This document shows, in pieces, positions 1-11,764 of a stretch of DNA of 64,000 nt. The notes under the pieces are model-generated. The model was not told the DNA's origin. It saw nothing but the letters and a program-made list of their open reading frames with translations, and did not search any database. A program made the translations under genes and the position numbers. Each line of letters opens with the position of its first letter. Position 1 is the stretch's first letter. The stretch comes from Adiantum capillus-veneris (lineage: Eukaryota > Streptophyta > Polypodiopsida > Polypodiales > Pteridaceae): contig CM043965.1 of assembly GCA_014529385.2 (NCBI GenBank), forward strand, positions 11,336,412 to 11,400,411, given 5' to 3'.

Positions 1-1060
1 ATTAAGAAAATATTTCCTATGCCTAGAGTGGATGATCTCCTGAACAAACTCAATGGGACAAACATCTTTAGCAGAATAGACTTGAAATGGGGGTATCACC
101 AAGTTAAAATGTTTGAAGAAGATGCCTACAAAAACAACATTCAGAACACAAACAAGGCACTATGAATTCCTTGTCATGCCATTTGGTTTGATAAATGCAC
201 TAGCTATCTTCACTCGTATGGTAAACTGAATTTTCATTGACCATCAAGACTTTTTCATTGTATTTTTTGATGATATGCTTGTGTTTAGTAAATCTGAGAA
301 ATAATATAAGGAGCATTTAACACGTTTCTTTGACCTTCTTTCACAAATCCACCTATACTTGAATCCCGAAAAGAGTTCATTTTTCCAATATGAAATAGAG
401 TGTTTGGGACATTTTGTATCGGGTAAGGGAATACATGTAGACCCCAAGAAAATTGAAGCTCTACAATCATGGCCTAGAACCAAAAACTTGTATGAATTAC
501 GCTCTTTCATTGGTCTATGCAGTTATTATAGGAAGTTTGCTTGTAGTTTTGCCTAGGATCACACTATTTGACTCTTGTATTAAAGAAAAGTACCCATATG
601 TATGGAATCATTTACAAGAAATCTCATTCACTACAATTAAAAATGATTTAACTAATGTACCTGTGTTACAATTTCTTGATTTTGATTGATCATTCTTTGT
701 TGTAGTCACTAATGCTAGTGAAAAAGGTATCGGTGCCATTTTTAACCAAGATAACCATCCACTTGCATTTCAAAGTCATAAATTTAAACCATGTGAAGCT
801 AAATTCAATACATATGACAAAGAGTTGACCGTTATAGTACATGCCTTGAACATTTGGAAACATTATCTAATGGGCATTGACTTAATTATTAAAATTGATC
901 AGCAAAGTAACAAGTACTTTCTATCTCAACCCCTAATAGACCGTAGATATATTAAGTGGGTTGCTTTTATTCAAAGTTTCCCACCCAACATTTAGTACCA
1001 ACCTGGTAAATAAAACTTCGTGGATGGTGGTTTGAGTCAAAGGCTCTTGCTCAAATAATT
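1..1060 (+). pseudogene. Ty3/gypsy pol fragment (reverse transcriptase and RNase H)
   Basis: Decayed gypsy polymerase that enters from outside the window. Fragments in several frames read, in order: PRVDDLLNKLNGTNIFSRID and GYHQVK (RT fingers/palm), FFDDMLVFSK (the catalytic F-x-D-D box), GHFVSGKGIHVDPKKIEAL with LRSFIGLCSYYRKF (thumb/connection), then an RNase H segment with AFQSHKFKPCEAKFNTYDKE and LNIWKHYLMG. Several stops and frameshifts interrupt it. Neither the LTRs nor the integrase are visible, so the element was truncated or continues to the left. The family assignment is secure from RT and RNase H motif order; the lineage is not resolved. Confidence 0.85.
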
Positions 1061-3390
1061 TCTTTATTATTATGGATACATCTTTTGGTTCTATGGAAAA
1101 TATTTATGCATAAGATGATAACTTTAAAATTACCTGGTTGCATATGCTTGAAAATTCAGTGCACACCTTTCTTGAATACTATTGTTATCATGTAAATACA
1201 ATGCTCATAGCTACTAGCAAAGTGAGAACTACGCCAACAAACAAGATGTCAACCAAGGATGGAGCTTGATCCATAGGCACATGGAAACAAATAGATAGGT
1301 TTCAATCATCTACTCAACCTTCTAAACACAATCACTACCAAGAGAAATCAACTCAAAGCACACTATTATGTATGCACAAGCCTATCTTATCTACGATGGC
1401 TACACTCTCTGAAACAAAACCTAACATTGTCAAATTGTCATGAAACTCAATGGATGACCTCAACGCACCTAGAGGACACTACCCTCAATTATCTAGCCCA
1501 GCTCACTACCTGTAAACTTGGTGCTAAAAACGCATATGAAAACATGCCAAAAATTAGAGATCTTGATTCTCAATGTGTTTAGGATGACCTCTATGAACCT
1601 AGAGGACACTACCCTAAAGTCTCTAACCCAACTCACTACTTGTAAACACTTGATACAGAAAACGCGCATAAAGACATGCAAGAAATTACATGTCATTGAT
1701 TCTCAATGTGTTTAAGCCTAATGTGTATCTCTACTCACCATGAATGCAATGAAATATAGAAATCACAAAACAAATGCACGGTTAGGGAAAAAAATCACCT
1801 CGAATCTCATGGGAGAGCTCTCCACAAAGAGACCAGATTCATGCAATCTTGGCGTTGAAGTATAGCTCTTGCCGTTGTTAAGGCGATGGTGTAGTTGTCT
1901 TTGCAATGTAGCATTTGTAGCACACTTAGAGAGTAGAAGAAGACCACTCACTCTCTCGAACAAGACTCACGGCACGCTTAGTTGAGGTCAAAATATGATT
2001 TATCAAAGTTTCCCTTAAGGTTACAAAATTTGGCTTTTATTCCTCATCCTTGGAGATTCTAACTTATCAAACTACCTCCTACTTTCTACCATGGGTTGGG
2101 ATGATCGGCATATTTAGTATAACAATCTCGAATTTGATCAAGTCTCACAAAATAAGTACATTGAGTTTGATAAATTAAATGATACAAAAATCGACTTTCT
2201 CGTGTTTCGCTGTCAACACTCCCGCCGTTTGCGTCCATGTTGTCCCTCACCTGATGGGTCTTTGTCTTTTGGAGCTTTTGGCCCTTGTATCCAGATGTAT
2301 TAGTCTTTAGCCATTTGTGTCAATGGAAACCTTTTGGATTTAGCAGCTTTAAGTATGACTCGTATCTTATGTTGTCTAAGGTGACTGTTGGGCCAAAAAT
2401 GTTGCTATTGTAAGTAAAAAACCGGTGTAGAAGGCTTCCTCGAAGGTTTGCATGTGATAGCTTGGCAAGAACATCAGCCTTTGATAAAAGAAATGTAACA
2501 CCTCTAAGGATGGCTGCTTTGACAAATCATGTGTCATTTTGGTAACATCGTTTCCCATTAATAGTAATGTGGATCCCGTTGCTTTGGATGGAGCAAACAC
2601 TTTGAGGCAACATGCCAAGAGGTTCTTGCATATTTTCCTAATCATTACACACGTCAAATTAGGAGCCAATGGGGGATATTTTTTGGCAAGTAATTTTTGG
2701 CAAGTGCTTTTTTGGAATCCGGCGAGCAGATTCCAAAAAGATTCTTTCTCTCTTCTTTTCTCAGTTTTAAAATGAATTTTGAGGTGCTATCTGTCTAGAA
2801 AGTTGTCTCATGAGCTGAAAAAAACTCGACATTTTTTTGGAATATCAATTCCATCTTTAACCTTGTCCTTGCACAACATTTCACAACCTAAACTGTGTGA
2901 AAAAACGGTTCCTGCTTTTGGCTTTTTTCAAGTTTTTGTAACTATACCACTCTAGAATTCATGTTTGTGAGGTCTATAATGCTAGAGAACTATCTTTATT
3001 AGTCCTCAACATGTCCTGATGCTTCTAGGGAGAAATAAATGTTAAAGTTGTAAGTTATGACCAAATTACAAAAAATATCAAATCCTGTTTTTTAGCCAAT
3101 TTTAGCCCTTCTATGATTTTCTTGGTGGCTTTATATGATATCCAAATGTAGTTTTTATTTTCTATGTCGCATATTGTAACATAAACCTAATATTCCTTGA
3201 GTTTTGAGGCACCTAATACCCTATTTTTCATAGTAGACATTGATGGTTGATTTTTTTAATTATAGAAGAAAACGAAACATTCTAGTATATCAAGTATAGC
3301 TTTTTCAATATTGTTAGTTTCTTGTGACAACTGCATGCATTTTGTAGGTAGTAACCATATCTAGTCATGAGGATCAAATTTGGCTAGATA
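1061..3390. other. Anonymous non-coding stretch
   Basis: No reading frame here resembles a known protein, and the short open frames look random. The only internal structure I see is a diverged two-copy tandem duplication near its left part, listed separately. It may be old retroelement or LTR sequence, but I cannot pair it with anything else in the window. Confidence 0.5.
1452..1714. repeat. Two-copy tandem duplication, unit about 130 bp
   Basis: Two diverged copies, 1452-1581 and 1582-1714, each begin with GGATGACCTC, contain CCTAGAGGACACTACCCT and CTCACTAC.TGTAAAC, and end with TTGATTCTCAATGTGTTTA. They differ by many substitutions and small indels, so the duplication is not recent. Confidence 0.75.
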
Positions 3391-3439
3391 TTGAATAGTT
3401 TCCATGGGATTCTACAACTCATAATGTTGAACCTAGTTT

Positions 3440-4560
3440 TTTCATGTTTGTTGTATTTAGCACTTCCTGTCGCTACTTCCATCACACCGCAGACACTCGG
3501 TGCTCCACCTTGTGAGCTCCCATCACCTTCACTACCGGTCTCACCTTTTTCGTGCAACTCCCACAAAACCTTGCCAGTTACTCCCATCCCAACAGATGTC
3601 AATGAATTCGAGCCTCATAGATCTACTTCTGCCACCTCGCCATCGCAACACACTTCGGCTATACACTTGGACCAAGCTGCCTCTAGCTCGCATGGTCGCA
3701 CCCGCTCTCTTCGCGAGATCTATGAAGCCACCAATTTCTCTGTTGTCCTCAGTGATGAAATGATTCTTGAACATCCACCAGAGCCTCTTGAAGATGTCCT
3801 TCCCCTCTCTGTTCTCGATGCCCTCGCTTCTAGTGAAATCAAGGAGTGGCATGCTTCCATATTGGATGAACTCCAAGCCCTCAAAGAAGCTAACACTTGG
3901 GAGCTTGTGCCACCTCCTAAGAATCATAACATTGTCTCTTGCAAATGGCTCTTAAAGAAGAAATACCACCCCAACGGCTCAGTTGATCTCTACAAGGCAC
4001 GCCTTGTCGCTTGCGGCTTCACTCAACAACAAGATGTGGATTACTTTGACACCTATTCGCCAGTACTGGGTATGACTGCATTTCGGCTTCTTATTGCACT
4101 TGCTGCTAAGTTTAATCTTCTTTTACATCATCTTGATATAAAAACTGCTTTCTTACATGGCTTGCTCCAAGATCTCATCTATATGCTACAACCTCCTCAT
4201 TTTGAAGACCCTCACCACCCTGATTATGTATGTAAATTGCATAAGCCCATTTATGGCTTTAAAAAATCTGCATGAGAGTGGTACATCCGCATGCACCACT
4301 ACTTGCTCAAATGTGGATGGGAACGTCTTATGGCAGACTACAATATCTACATATGGCAGACCTCTAAAGGCATGCCTATCTTAGGCCTCGTTGTGGATGA
4401 CATTCATCTTCTTGGCACATCAGAGTACATGTTGCTACAAGCAATTGACTGCATCTCTCATGCCTCATCTCGTAATTTGAGTTTGATCCCTACCAGATGA
4501 ACTTCTCATTGAGGGGGGATAGAATGTATCTACGACATGGCTACTTCACAAAGCTCTTTT
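3440..4560 (+). pseudogene. copia-1, 3' half: reverse transcriptase (inverted part)
   Basis: Ty1/copia reverse transcriptase. The open frame runs through a Ser/Pro-rich linker, the RT start (EIKEWHASILDELQALKEA, NTWELVPPP, CKWLLKKKYHPNGSVDLYKA), the DIKTAFLHG motif and KLHKPIYGFKKSA, then a TGA at 4273. The frame continues after the stop to a divergent catalytic box, LVVDDIHLLG (V-V-D-D where Y-V-D-D is usual). The RNase H is missing: the frame decays and meets the LTR at 4609. The matching 5' half of the element is on the minus strand at 8123-10760, so this piece was inverted relative to it. The left edge is also the presumed inversion breakpoint and is uncertain by about 100 bp. Confidence 0.85.
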
Positions 4561-4608
4561 GTTCATCAATCTCAATGTTACAACGAGAAGTCCACCCTTA
4601 AGGGGGGA

Positions 4609-4943
4609 TGTAAAAGTAACTTATGATTATAATAAGTGTGGACTTCCTTTCCACCTACCTCTATTCCCTAATTCCAACATGGACCCCTTTTTACCTATGC
4701 AAGTCTCAACATGTGTCTATTCCCACCTACCTATAACTCACATGTGATGGATAATCCTCACTCCCTCAACTTGTATATAAATCCCATTAGATTCCCTCAT
4801 TTGTAACAAGGTCTTCACTCTCCATTCAAGTGCAATCTATTGTCATTGCTCTATTTCTATCTTGCACTCTCTTATGTATTGACATTAGCATATTAATTAA
4901 TAGTGATATTAATCACATTTAAGTTAATCTCTAAGTTCTCACA
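4609..4943 (+). repeat. copia-1 3' LTR (inverted relative to the 5' LTR)
   Basis: A 335-bp LTR that starts TGTAAAAGTAACTT and ends CTAAGTTCTCACA. It is nearly identical to the reverse complement of 10884-11218. A polypurine tract, AAGGGGGGA, lies directly upstream. The flanking 5 bp at 4944-4948 is GATTG, the reverse complement of the CAATC that flanks the other LTR at 11219, as expected if one end of the inserted element was later inverted together with its target duplication. Confidence 0.9.
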
Positions 4944-6470
4944 GATTGCGCCACTTGGGCCATGCATGAGCAGATGGCGGCCAGTTTGCATGATGTAGAA
5001 GGTGGCGGGGCTGCAAGAGGGTCAGTTTTTGTAAGGCAAGAGAGGTGGCCAGAAAAGGGCGGGCCTGCTGGAAAGGAGGAAGCCACCAGAGAGGCCTTGG
5101 GGTAGTGCTGCAGTAAAGGAGGGCCAGAGGGCCGCTGGCTGCATGGTAAGGGGTTGAAGACAGGGCTACAGGGCGTCCAGTTTGCTAGTTGGAGAGGACG
5201 AGGAATTGCAAGAGGGGCGGTTTTTTTTGGCAAAGCAGCCGAGAGCCTCAAGGGGCCGAGGGTCAGAGAGGGACAGTTGCAAGGTCGGAACTGAGGAGAA
5301 TCGACAGCAAGGGAGTTGAAGGCCACCGGGATACAGTGTAAAGGAGCATGCGAGGGAGCCGGTAGCAAGTTTTTGAAGGGCTGGCAGCCCGTTACACAGG
5401 GGTGGAGCCCTGTAGTGTGGAGAATAGGATGAGCCACCAGTGAAGGCCTGAGGTGTCGGGCTGGTGTATGGCACAGAGGAGCATCACATGGAGTCGTAGG
5501 GGAGCTCACAAGGAGCGTCACAAAGGCGAGTTGCAGCCAGAAAGCAGTGCCACGGGGTTTTCGTTAAGTATTGGCCTGCTTGCCCTCGTGGCAAAGCAAG
5601 CCTTCCTGGTTGCTGGTCGAAAGCGACGGGCTGGAAGACTTTGACCAAAAAGTCAACACATGGTCTGCTCGCGGTGTGGTTGAACCTGCGACGTCTGGAG
5701 CTGATGCACCGCACATACCACTACGCTACATGCGTGCACTTGTAGGGAAAGGTAGGCCTGCCCATATTATGCTGAGAACAACTGGTTCCCCCCGAAAAAG
5801 CGCCGTGACCGGCTGTGGTAGTCACCTCCACCGGCACGTATACTAGCAAGCCGATATTTAACCATAGCCGTGCCACCGAGGGCCAGGAGTTGGCCGACAG
5901 TGAAAGGGAGAGAGGAGGGGGTCGGAGGTGGCTACGAGAAGACTTTTTTTTCATAAAGCCCTTCATTATACACCTCCTTTTGAAGGATTTAGTAGTGATA
6001 ATTGCATAGGTTTCTCTGCCAATTGTGTTAATTGCCTATCGCACTCTCATGCTTATGATGATCTCATGGACTCAGATGGTTTCTTGTGTTGGTGCCTTCT
6101 ATGTGAATGCAGTGAAGGCCATTGATATCGAAGTGTTTACTAGTGTTAGATGCATACATTGGGTGCAAGCTTATAGCCGGAATAGATGAATGTTAGAGAT
6201 TCTGCAATACAGTGTGGATGTTAGTTGATTTTGAAATGCTATTGTTGATGTGAAGGTGCTCTAAAGGGTTATAGGCGAGAATCTCGCTAATATGCTTGGT
6301 CTGTTCGTGTATATAGTTGGAGATGTTTGAGTCTAAGCTAGGGCATTAGTTGTTTGCATATTGTGTATGTGGATGTGTGTTTGCTAGGGGATAGGGGTGC
6401 TATGAGATCACTAAGCTATATAGAGGCATCGAGTTTATGTGCTGGTGGTTTTCTCATTTTCCCCTTTCCA
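4944..6470 (-). repeat. gypsy-Z left LTR, first part (inverted)
   Basis: The reverse complement of this segment matches, in order, 13996-14254, 21887-22127 and 44278-44998, which are the pieces of the right Z LTR. Here it carries neither hAT insertion: the sites are intact at 6212-6219 (hAT-1) and 5977-5984 (hAT-2). It contains about 310 bp (roughly 5550-5865) absent from the right copy, bounded by GTGCCAC on both sides. The Z LTR begins TGGAAAGG in this reading at 6470. The adjoining 6471-6474 reads GCAT on the minus strand, a candidate target duplication with GCGT at 45530. Confidence 0.85.
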
Positions 6471-7123
6471 ATGCTGTCTAGTCCTGTTTTTCTGGAAAGT
6501 GACTCTTGCAACAACAATGTGCATAATGCATCAAACTTGAAAAATTCTAGATTTCCTTGGGTCATAAGTCTCCAAATACTAGCAAAAGTCTGGTAAGAAT
6601 CTGGTAAGGCATCAAGAACAGTCTGCACAAGGGAACTGTCTGAAATGACTGCACCTCCAGAAATAAGTTGCTCATTGATATCCTTGACACCGGCAAGAAA
6701 AGTGTCCATATCATCTTCCTCACGCATATTCTTAGACTCCATCTCTTTACGCAGCAAAGCAATTTTAACCTCATTGCGGATTGCATAAAGACCTGCTAGA
6801 ATATCCCAAGCCTGTTTTGTAGACTTTGCTAAACGGATGTGAGGAACAATGGTGCACTTCACAGAAAATGCAATCAATGCATGAGCCTACGCATCCTTTA
6901 CATCCCAACGAGCTTGTTCTGCCGTAGGCAATATAACTCTAATAACAACAGTCCTTGCAGCAAGACCTGCAACATCCTCAACATCACCTACATCCTCAGA
7001 ACGAGGACTTACATCAATGCCGTGAACAATATTCTAGACGCTCTTTGACAAAATAATGTTTTGCATCATATAAGCCCACATAGGGTAATTGTCTCCATCC
7101 AAACTCTCCTCAGTAGCAAACAT
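6471..7123 (-). pseudogene. copia-2 gag, N-terminal half
   Basis: Copia gag of the UBN2 type. A start at 7123 gives a frame with LDGDNYPMWAYMMQNII (the usual gag N-terminus, L-x-G-x-N-Y-x-x-W), then STKQAWDILAGLYA, LLRKEMESKNMREEDDMDTF, and LPDSYQTFASIW. In-frame TAG codons occur at 7036 and 6889. The frame is cut at 6470 by the gypsy-Z LTR. The rest of gag (zinc knuckle onward) resumes on the plus strand at 45530, so this half lies in the inverted block. It is a dead copy. Confidence 0.85.
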
Positions 7124-7507
7124 CTTGAAGACATCTGTGTTGTTGTCGGTAAATGTTGCACCTGATGTGAAAACTGCCCGAAAATAGAAGAAACAGAGCG
7201 GGAACAACACATGCTATATAGCACAAATTGTAGAAGACTATAAGGCACCTGTTACGCAAAAAATGGCATTGACAGAAATTCTGCACAAATTGCCAAAATT
7301 TCATGTGCAGATCCGCCTGTAGTGGAAACGAAGGCTGAAATGAGCCCAAATCAGAAATCTAAGCAGACTAAGCTCTACAAGCACTCTTATTTTTTTGTTA
7401 ACCTGCAAGGCTCGCCAAACCTCACTGTAATCAGAAAAAGTGAGCAGGAGTGTGCTAGAGCAGTTGGCGACTAAGCCCGACAGGATGTATTTTGCTGTGA
7501 TGCCAAT

Positions 7508-7687
7508 TGTTTGAATTAGGGTTGCAAAGAAACGCACACAGCTTGGAGAAGATGGAGGAAGCTCAAGGCACACAATAGAGAGTGTGTTACGTAGTGTGCA
7601 TTGGAAAGATAAATAGCCCTAGAGTGATGGGCGTATATACAATGCTCGGGGAAAAAAATGTCCTAACAGTAGGTTGGTAACCTAACA
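7508..7687 (-). repeat. copia-2 5' LTR
   Basis: The reverse complement shares a long block with 49230-49405, including CGAGCATTGTATATA, the phrase GCCCATCACTCTAGGGCTAT and CTCCATCTTCTCCAAG. The TATA-like GTATATA would serve a minus-strand promoter. Its inner end is followed by a diverged initiator-Met-type primer site (TTGGCATCACAGC where TTGGTATCAGAGC is usual). The outer boundary is approximate because the first 50 bp have diverged. The stretch 7124-7507 is the untranslated leader between LTR and gag. Confidence 0.75.
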
Positions 7688-8122
7688 GGACATAAAAGTG
7701 TCCTTTCAGGGTTTTGAAAAAAACCTCCAAAACCATAGTAGATCGACTCATTTTGTAAAATCCTTTCATGAGGTTATAGTTCAAGGCCTACTACACATGT
7801 AAAAAATAAGAAACTTGTAAAATTTCTCATCTTTTGGTCACACCAAGCCTCCAAAGTTGATGGACCAGTACATTTTTCATCAAAACAGTCATTTGTTGCA
7901 TAAAAATAAGATTAGGGATTTTTGTAGGACTTGAGATAAATTCCCTAGTTAACTTCAATGGGTTGGTGATAAGAACATATGATTGCTTCTCACTCACTAT
8001 TTTTTGTTTTGCCAACAGAAATAGGTACAAAAAAATTGAATTTTTACCATTCTGCAAACCTATCATCAAAGTTTCTATAGCCACGCTCAATACAAATAAT
8101 ATATGTAGGTATTCTTAGTTCC
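7688..8122. other. Anonymous flank of copia-2
   Basis: Sequence between the copia-2 LTR and the copia-1 integrase end. One minus-strand frame of 87 codons is open but has no recognisable motif. In the reconstructed order this is pre-existing sequence to the left of copia-2, joined to position 3390 before the inversion. Confidence 0.4.
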
Positions 8123-10760
8123 CTATTGTCCTTTAGGTTCATAAGGAGCCATGGAGCATGTCAAAATAATAATACATCTCTTACCAAGGGGAATCTTGGG
8201 GACAAAGAGGATGGACGGTGTTGGTGATGGTGTCAACTGTGAGGAGATGGGTGCAAGAGGTGGTGCAGGAGTGTTGCCGATTGGCTGTGCATGAGAATGC
8301 GAGACACGAGGAGGTGAATGGGCGATGAGGAAAGGCCTTTGGATGGTTAAGGGAGGCTCGAGATTGTGCCTAGAAGGGTGGGAAATTTTCATGGGTGTGT
8401 GTGTGGGTGAGGCCATTAACAAAGATTGATGAGAAGAGTGGACTGGTGATGAGAATGTAGGGTGCAATGGTGGAGACGATTTGCTTGAGATGATGAATTC
8501 TTCATCAAAGACAACGGTGTGAGCAAAGATAAACTTGTGATGGTCTGGGATATAGAGGCGGTATGCCTTGATGCCAAAGCGATCACCATAGCCGACAAAA
8601 GTTGTGCGTTGAGCACGTGGTGAGTGTTTTGATGAAGGTTGCGTCACAAGTGGGTATGCAATGCTTCCAAAGATGCGAAGGTGGCCAAGATGAGGTGGGT
8701 GACCGTGCTAGAGGGTGTAGGGTGTAGTAGTAGAATTGCGGGTGGATGGAATGCGGTTTTGAATGTAGCATGCAGCGGCGGTAGCTTCTTCCCAATAGGT
8801 GTCTGGGAGGCTAGCTTGAAGAAGCATGGCACGAGCAGCTTCAAATAGTGTACGATTCTTGCGTTCGGCACGACCGTTTTGTTGTGGGTGGTCGGTGATG
8901 GAGAATTCATGTCGAATACCAGCAGAAAGACATAGATCTTTGAATGCATGAGAAGTGTATTCCCCACCATGATCTGTGCGGAGAGTTTTAATATGACAGC
9001 CATGTTTAGTTTCAACTAATGCCTTGAATGTGCAAAAATGAGAGAAGGTTGAGGATTTCTTGGCCATGTAGTAAGTAGTTGTGTATTTTGAGAAATTGTC
9101 TATAAAAGTAAGCATATACTTATTGCCAGTGAGGGAGTTGACGGGCAATGGGACACAAACATCAGAGTGGATGAGGTCGAGAGGTGCAGTGTCTCGTGAT
9201 GATGAAGTGGGGAATGGGACATGATGTGCTTTAGCAAGAATGCAGCCCTCACAAAGTGTGATGTGAGTGAGGTGCTTGGGAAGACCTAGTGCAAGTTGGC
9301 GATGAGTGAGTTGGTGCAAAACATGTTGAGAAATATGTCCTAGTCTATAATGCCATTTGAGTGTGTTTTCTTGTGTTTTTATGGATGATGCGCCCAGTTT
9401 TGGGGACCAAAAGTGTGACATACTGACCATCTTTGTTTAGTGCCGAAATGTGGCAGCCTTCTCGCATGAATTTGATGATGATGCTGTTGCCAGTTAGCTT
9501 GATGACAGAGATGATATTTTTCTTGAGACCAGGGACATAATATACGTGAGAAATAGTGGTGTGTAGGCCATTAGGTAGGTTAATGACAGCATCTCCATAG
9601 GCTTTGGCGAGCTGGATGTTGTTATCATCGAGGCATACTTCTAGAGGGTGTTCTAGATAAGTGATGTTGGATAGCCAGTGTAGGTGATATGTCATATGAT
9701 GGGTGGCGCCCGTATCAAGTAGCCAGATATTGGGATATGAAGTAGCTATAGTGGTGGCATATAGTTGCAAAGGATAAGATGGGCTATCATAAGTAGATAT
9801 GTCAGTATATTGAGCTTGACCATAAATAAAAGGAGATGTCTGGCCATGGCGTGTCCCCCCTTGAGAGTAAGAAGGATATAGATTAGGGTGAGAGATAGGA
9901 TGATTACCTTGATAGCGTGGTTGTCGACAGTCCTTTGTGAGGTGTCCAAAGCGATGACAGTTGGTGCATTGCTTTGAATTTTGGTGATTGTGGTGGCTTT
10001 GAAAGTGCGACTTTATTCCAGAATTATTGTGTTGTCGAGGAGGGTCCAAATGTTGAGGCTTCTTGCCGTTGTAAGGGCGTGAGTTTCTTGTCATAGCGAC
10101 AAGTGCTGTGGACTTCTGCGAGCTACTAGTGTGGTTGCGAAGCGTTTCCTCCTGATGGATCTTGGCTACAAGATTTTGTAGCTGCAAGTTAGCCATAGTG
10201 GCTTGTGTAGTGGTAAAGGCTCTCCATGATGCAGGTAGAGAAGCCAATAAGAGCATACTTTGAAGCTCTTCAGGGATGGCAAGCCCTGAGATAAGTACTT
10301 CATCTAGAAGTATTTTCCACGTCTCCAAAAACTTGGAGGATGACTGACCCTCTTGCATGGTAGTGTTTACCAATTTCTTGATCAGGGAAACTTGGTAGAC
10401 TAGGTCAGTGTGCTCATAGTTCTTCTTGAAGAACTTCCAAATGGCTCTAGCAGTAGTTAGCTTTTTCACCATTTGGACTTGTCGATCTTGGCAATGGAGA
10501 ATGAGCTCCATCTTGGCACTATTGTTTCTACTATGCCAAGTATTATAGGTGTCGATGAAGTATGTTGAATCTTTGTCTTCAGGGTCTTCGGGGTGGTCAG
10601 GTTGCTCTTCGACTCCTGACGTGACGTCCCAAAGTTACAGCTGCGTGAGGTAGAGTTCCATCCGAATCTTCCACACTTGGTAGTTAGTGCCGTTAAGCTT
10701 GTCAATAATGTAGCGGGGCTTGTAGGTGGATGCGGAAGATGAAGAAGCTAACTCGGCCAT
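8123..10760 (-). pseudogene. copia-1 gag, protease and integrase (5' half)
   Basis: The first ATG after the primer site, at 10760, begins MAELASSSSASTYK, then YIIDKLNGTNYQVWKIRMEL, a typical copia gag start; an in-frame TAA follows soon after. The same frame then runs to 9345 with the gag body, a zinc knuckle (CTNCHRFGHLTKDC, near 9950) and the aspartic protease box WLLDTGATHHM (near 9710). A frameshift near 9370 leads into integrase: H-H-C-C finger (HYRLGH ... CEGCILAK), then DLIHSDVC, KTLRTDHGGEYTS and HPQQNGRAERKNRTL, giving a D-D-E core. A second shift near 8700 leads into the Pro/Ser-rich tail. Reverse transcriptase is absent here; it is at 3440-4560 in opposite orientation. Dead copy. 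Confidence 0.9.
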
Positions 10761-10861
10761 CTTTCGAGGTTTCGGATTCCTTAAAAATAATGGAAAGTGA
10801 GGCTTCGAGTGTGGACTAGAGAGATGGAATCTTCTTAGCCCTAATTAAAAAAATTAATCTT

Positions 10862-10883
10862 AAGTACTAGTGCTCTGATACCA
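10862..10883 (-). other. copia-1 primer-binding site
   Basis: Directly inside the 5' LTR the minus strand reads TGGTATCAGAGCACTAGT, the initiator-Met tRNA primer site typical of plant copia elements. Confidence 0.9.
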
Positions 10884-11218
10884 TGTGAGAACTTAGAGAT
10901 TAACTTAAATGTGATTAATATCACTATTAATTAATATGCTAATGTCAATACATAAGAGAGTGCAAGATAGAAATAGAGCAATGACAATAGACTGCACTTG
11001 AATGGAGAGTGAAGACCTTGTTACAAATGAGGGCAGCTAATGGGATTTATATACAAGTTGAGGGAGTGAGGATTATCCATCACATGTGAGTTATAGGTAG
11101 GTGGGAATAGACACATGTTGAGACTTGCATAGGTAAAAAGGGGTCCATGTGGGAATTAGGGAATAGAGGTAGGTGGAAAGGAAGTCCACACTTATTATGA
11201 TCATAAGTTACTTTTACA
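10884..11218 (-). repeat. copia-1 5' LTR
   Basis: A 335-bp LTR. On the minus strand it reads TGTAAAAGTAACTT to CTAAGTTCTCACA and matches 4609-4943 in inverted orientation with few differences by eye. It is flanked outside by CAATC (11219-11223), the 5-bp target duplication. The uninterrupted target is visible at 44994-44998 in the other Z LTR. Confidence 0.92.
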
Positions 11219-11764
11219 CAATCCTCCTCAGCCTCCTAGATGGCGCCCCCTTTCGCATACACTGCTCGTCGACAACTGCAACTCGCTTTCTTTTAGCCTG
11301 ATTACCTTCAAGAAAATCTCTTTTTGCTTTTTTTTAAAACTCACATGGCTTGGACAATGTTCCCCCCGAAAGCCACTCGACATTTGGCCATGTTGACTCC
11401 GACCCTTCATACCGGGTTCATACCATACCACAAGGGCGCCAATTCATATACGAAGGCCTGACAGCCACAAAAGTGCATATAAACCGCTTCGAGGTGTCAA
11501 GATACCCGCCAATAGCGGCGACAACCGTCACGAATGTCGACAACATCAAAGGAGTATCCACTTGCTCGAGAATTCTACTTTCGACTTGTCGGGCTCAGAA
11601 AAATCAATGCTTGACCTGGATAATGTCACATATGGCATACATATCATGAGGACACCAGCTCAAAATTACACCTATCATGTGTCAAAGACCCTTATTATCA
11701 CCCTGTCTGCTGGTATGCATCTGCTCCTGGCTATTTCTTGTGTCGACAAAAACTGGCTGCACCA
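11219..11764 (-). repeat. gypsy-Z left LTR, second part
   Basis: Matches 44994-45529, the end of the right Z LTR, apart from a 10-bp difference (the left copy has an extra ACCGGGTTCAT-like segment near 11420). On the minus strand this LTR starts TGGTGCAGCC at 11764. It is separated from the first part (4944-6470) by copia-1 and by the inversion. Confidence 0.85.
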
